From assembly GCA_014378555.1 (NCBI GenBank), contig JACMNN010000169.1, positions 1 through 52,396 on the forward strand: a DNA stretch of 52,396 nucleotides, in the 5' to 3' direction. A program made the position numbers and the translations under genes. Below, piece after piece: positions 51,602-52,396 of the stretch (position 1 is its first letter; every line of letters starts with the position of its first letter). The notes under the pieces were generated by a model. That model made no database searches, had not been told where the DNA came from, and was given only the letters and a program-made list of their open reading frames with translations. The stretch comes from Burkholderiales bacterium (lineage in GTDB: Bacteria; Pseudomonadota; Gammaproteobacteria; Burkholderiales; Casimicrobiaceae).

Positions 51602-52396
51602 TCACACGCCTCCCCAAATGGGGGGAGCGCTTTGCGCCGGCACTTTGTAACGGTTGTAACTCCACAAATACTGATCGGCTGCAAGCGCAATCGCAGCTTC
51701 GACTGCCACATTTAACTGCCGCGCCGACACCGCTGCATTTTCAGAAAATGCATCCAACGGCGTGAACACTAATCGATACCCCGCCCCTGCGGGAAAACGA
51801 ATACAAGCCACCATCACCACCAACGCGCCGGTCGCTTTTGCAAACTTTTGCGCCAACGTCATGGTGTACGCCGGTCGGTCAAAAAAGTTAGCCCATGCGC
51901 CGTCACCGCCCCGGCCCGCATCAGGCACTTGATCGGGCAGCAGCCCCACCGTATCACCGCGACGCAGCGCTTTGAGCATGGCGCGAATACCGCTCATCTC
52001 GGCCGGCTCAGAGCGAATCTGCATGCGATCGCGACCGGCACGCATCATGGGTGCGGCCCATGCGACACGCGGCGGCCGGAACATGGCGGTCAACGGCATT
52101 TGCGACCCAATGAATAGTGAAACGATTTCGAACGTGCCCAGATGGGGGGTCAAAAAAATGACCCCACGTCCGGCGTCGCGCGCGACGAGCACGGCGTCCC
52201 AACCGTCAACAATTCTGATGCGCGCGAGCAGCACGTCATCGGGCGTTCGCCACAATCCGGCTGTCTCTGTTGCCATCTGGCCAATACCTGTGGCCGCTTG
52301 TAGCAACGTGACTTTGTCGGCGTAACCTGCCTGCTTCAGATTCTCGCGCAGACGATTTCGCATACCGCCTGACAGCAACATCAAACGCCCCAAAGC
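51602..52396 (-). CDS. Second LpxL-like lysophospholipid/lipid A acyltransferase (5' end outside window)
   Basis: The reading frame is open through the window's right edge, so only the last 264 or so residues are seen. It has the catalytic HxxxxE motif in FLTPHLGTFE, GLLPDQVPDAGRGGDGAWANFFDR and YTMTLAQKFAKATGALVVMV, all typical of LpxL/LpxM. It lies 91 bp upstream of the other acyltransferase in the same direction. Together they could add the two secondary acyl chains of lipid A. Confidence 0.9.
   Translation of the reverse strand, partial: ALGRLMLLSGGMRNRLRENLKQAGYADKVTLLQAATGIGQMATETAGLWRTPDDVLLARIRIVDGWDAVLVARDAGRGVIFLTPHLGTFEIVSLFIGSQMPLTAMFRPPRVAWAAPMMRAGRDRMQIRSEPAEMSGIRAMLKALRRGDTVGLLPDQVPDAGRGGDGAWANFFDRPAYTMTLAQKFAKATGALVVMVACIRFPAGAGYRLVFTPLDAFSENAAVSARQLNVAVEAAIALAADQYLWSYNRYKVPAQSAPPIWGGV

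Overview
The window looks like a chromosomal segment of a betaproteobacterium, most probably Burkholderiales. This is an inference from gene content: a Bug-type tripartite tricarboxylate receptor, a cox cluster whose subunit II carries cytochrome c and OmpA-like extensions, a YjfL/M/C-like gene set, and tandem LpxL-type acyltransferases. There is no rRNA, tRNA, insertion sequence, prophage or CRISPR array. Coding density is high. Only one stretch over 300 bases lacks an intact gene (6199-6891), and it holds the remains of a protein kinase gene.

Layout. (1) 1-4234, plus strand: central carbon metabolism, with the 3' part of transketolase, then gap, bioY (biotin uptake, inserted between gap and pgk) and pgk. 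(2) 4231-11279, plus strand: two SPINDLY/OGT-like TPR glycosyltransferases flanking the kinase remnant, an M14 zinc carboxypeptidase and a DUF4337 membrane protein. (3) 11290-27194, minus strand: a complete Xps-type type II secretion operon in the order gspE-F-G-H-I-J-K-L-M-N-D. It is followed by a lipoprotein, a 481-residue exported protein of unknown function, an Ig-like exported protein and a parvulin-type foldase. (4) 27317-35434: rubredoxin (plus strand), then an aa3-type cytochrome c oxidase cluster on the minus strand (DUF2244, coxB fusion, coxA, a 42-residue assembly protein, ctaG, coxC, surf1, an SCO-like protein, ctaB), with a DUF2909 gene on the opposite strand. No ctaA is present. 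(5) 35510-43242: a compact sulfonate-degradation island. IclR regulator and Pta run leftward; Xsc, a Bug receptor, an acylating aldehyde dehydrogenase and an acyl-CoA ligase run rightward. Together they spell the sulfoacetate route: sulfoacetate to sulfoacetyl-CoA to sulfoacetaldehyde to acetyl phosphate plus sulfite to acetyl-CoA. An NRDE/TANGO2 gene is coupled to the end. (6) 44172-46624, minus strand: a DUF350 / ATP-grasp / DUF1190 lipoprotein operon like E. coli yjfL-yjfC-yjfM, and a small unknown gene. (7) 47036-48268, plus strand: a YfcG/Ure2-like GST and a single-domain BLUF photoreceptor, with a 22-bp palindrome between them. (8) 48402-52396, minus strand: two LpxL-like lipid A acyltransferases (one cut by the window edge), a Sua5/TsaC tRNA-modification enzyme and glycerate kinase; the last three are chained by ATGA overlaps.

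The most interesting items are the self-contained sulfoacetate island with an orphan Bug receptor carrying a G9 tract inside its reading frame, the exported proteins behind the T2SS operon, the BLUF/palindrome pair, and the decayed kinase. All functional calls were read from the sequence and the supplied translations; no database search was run.
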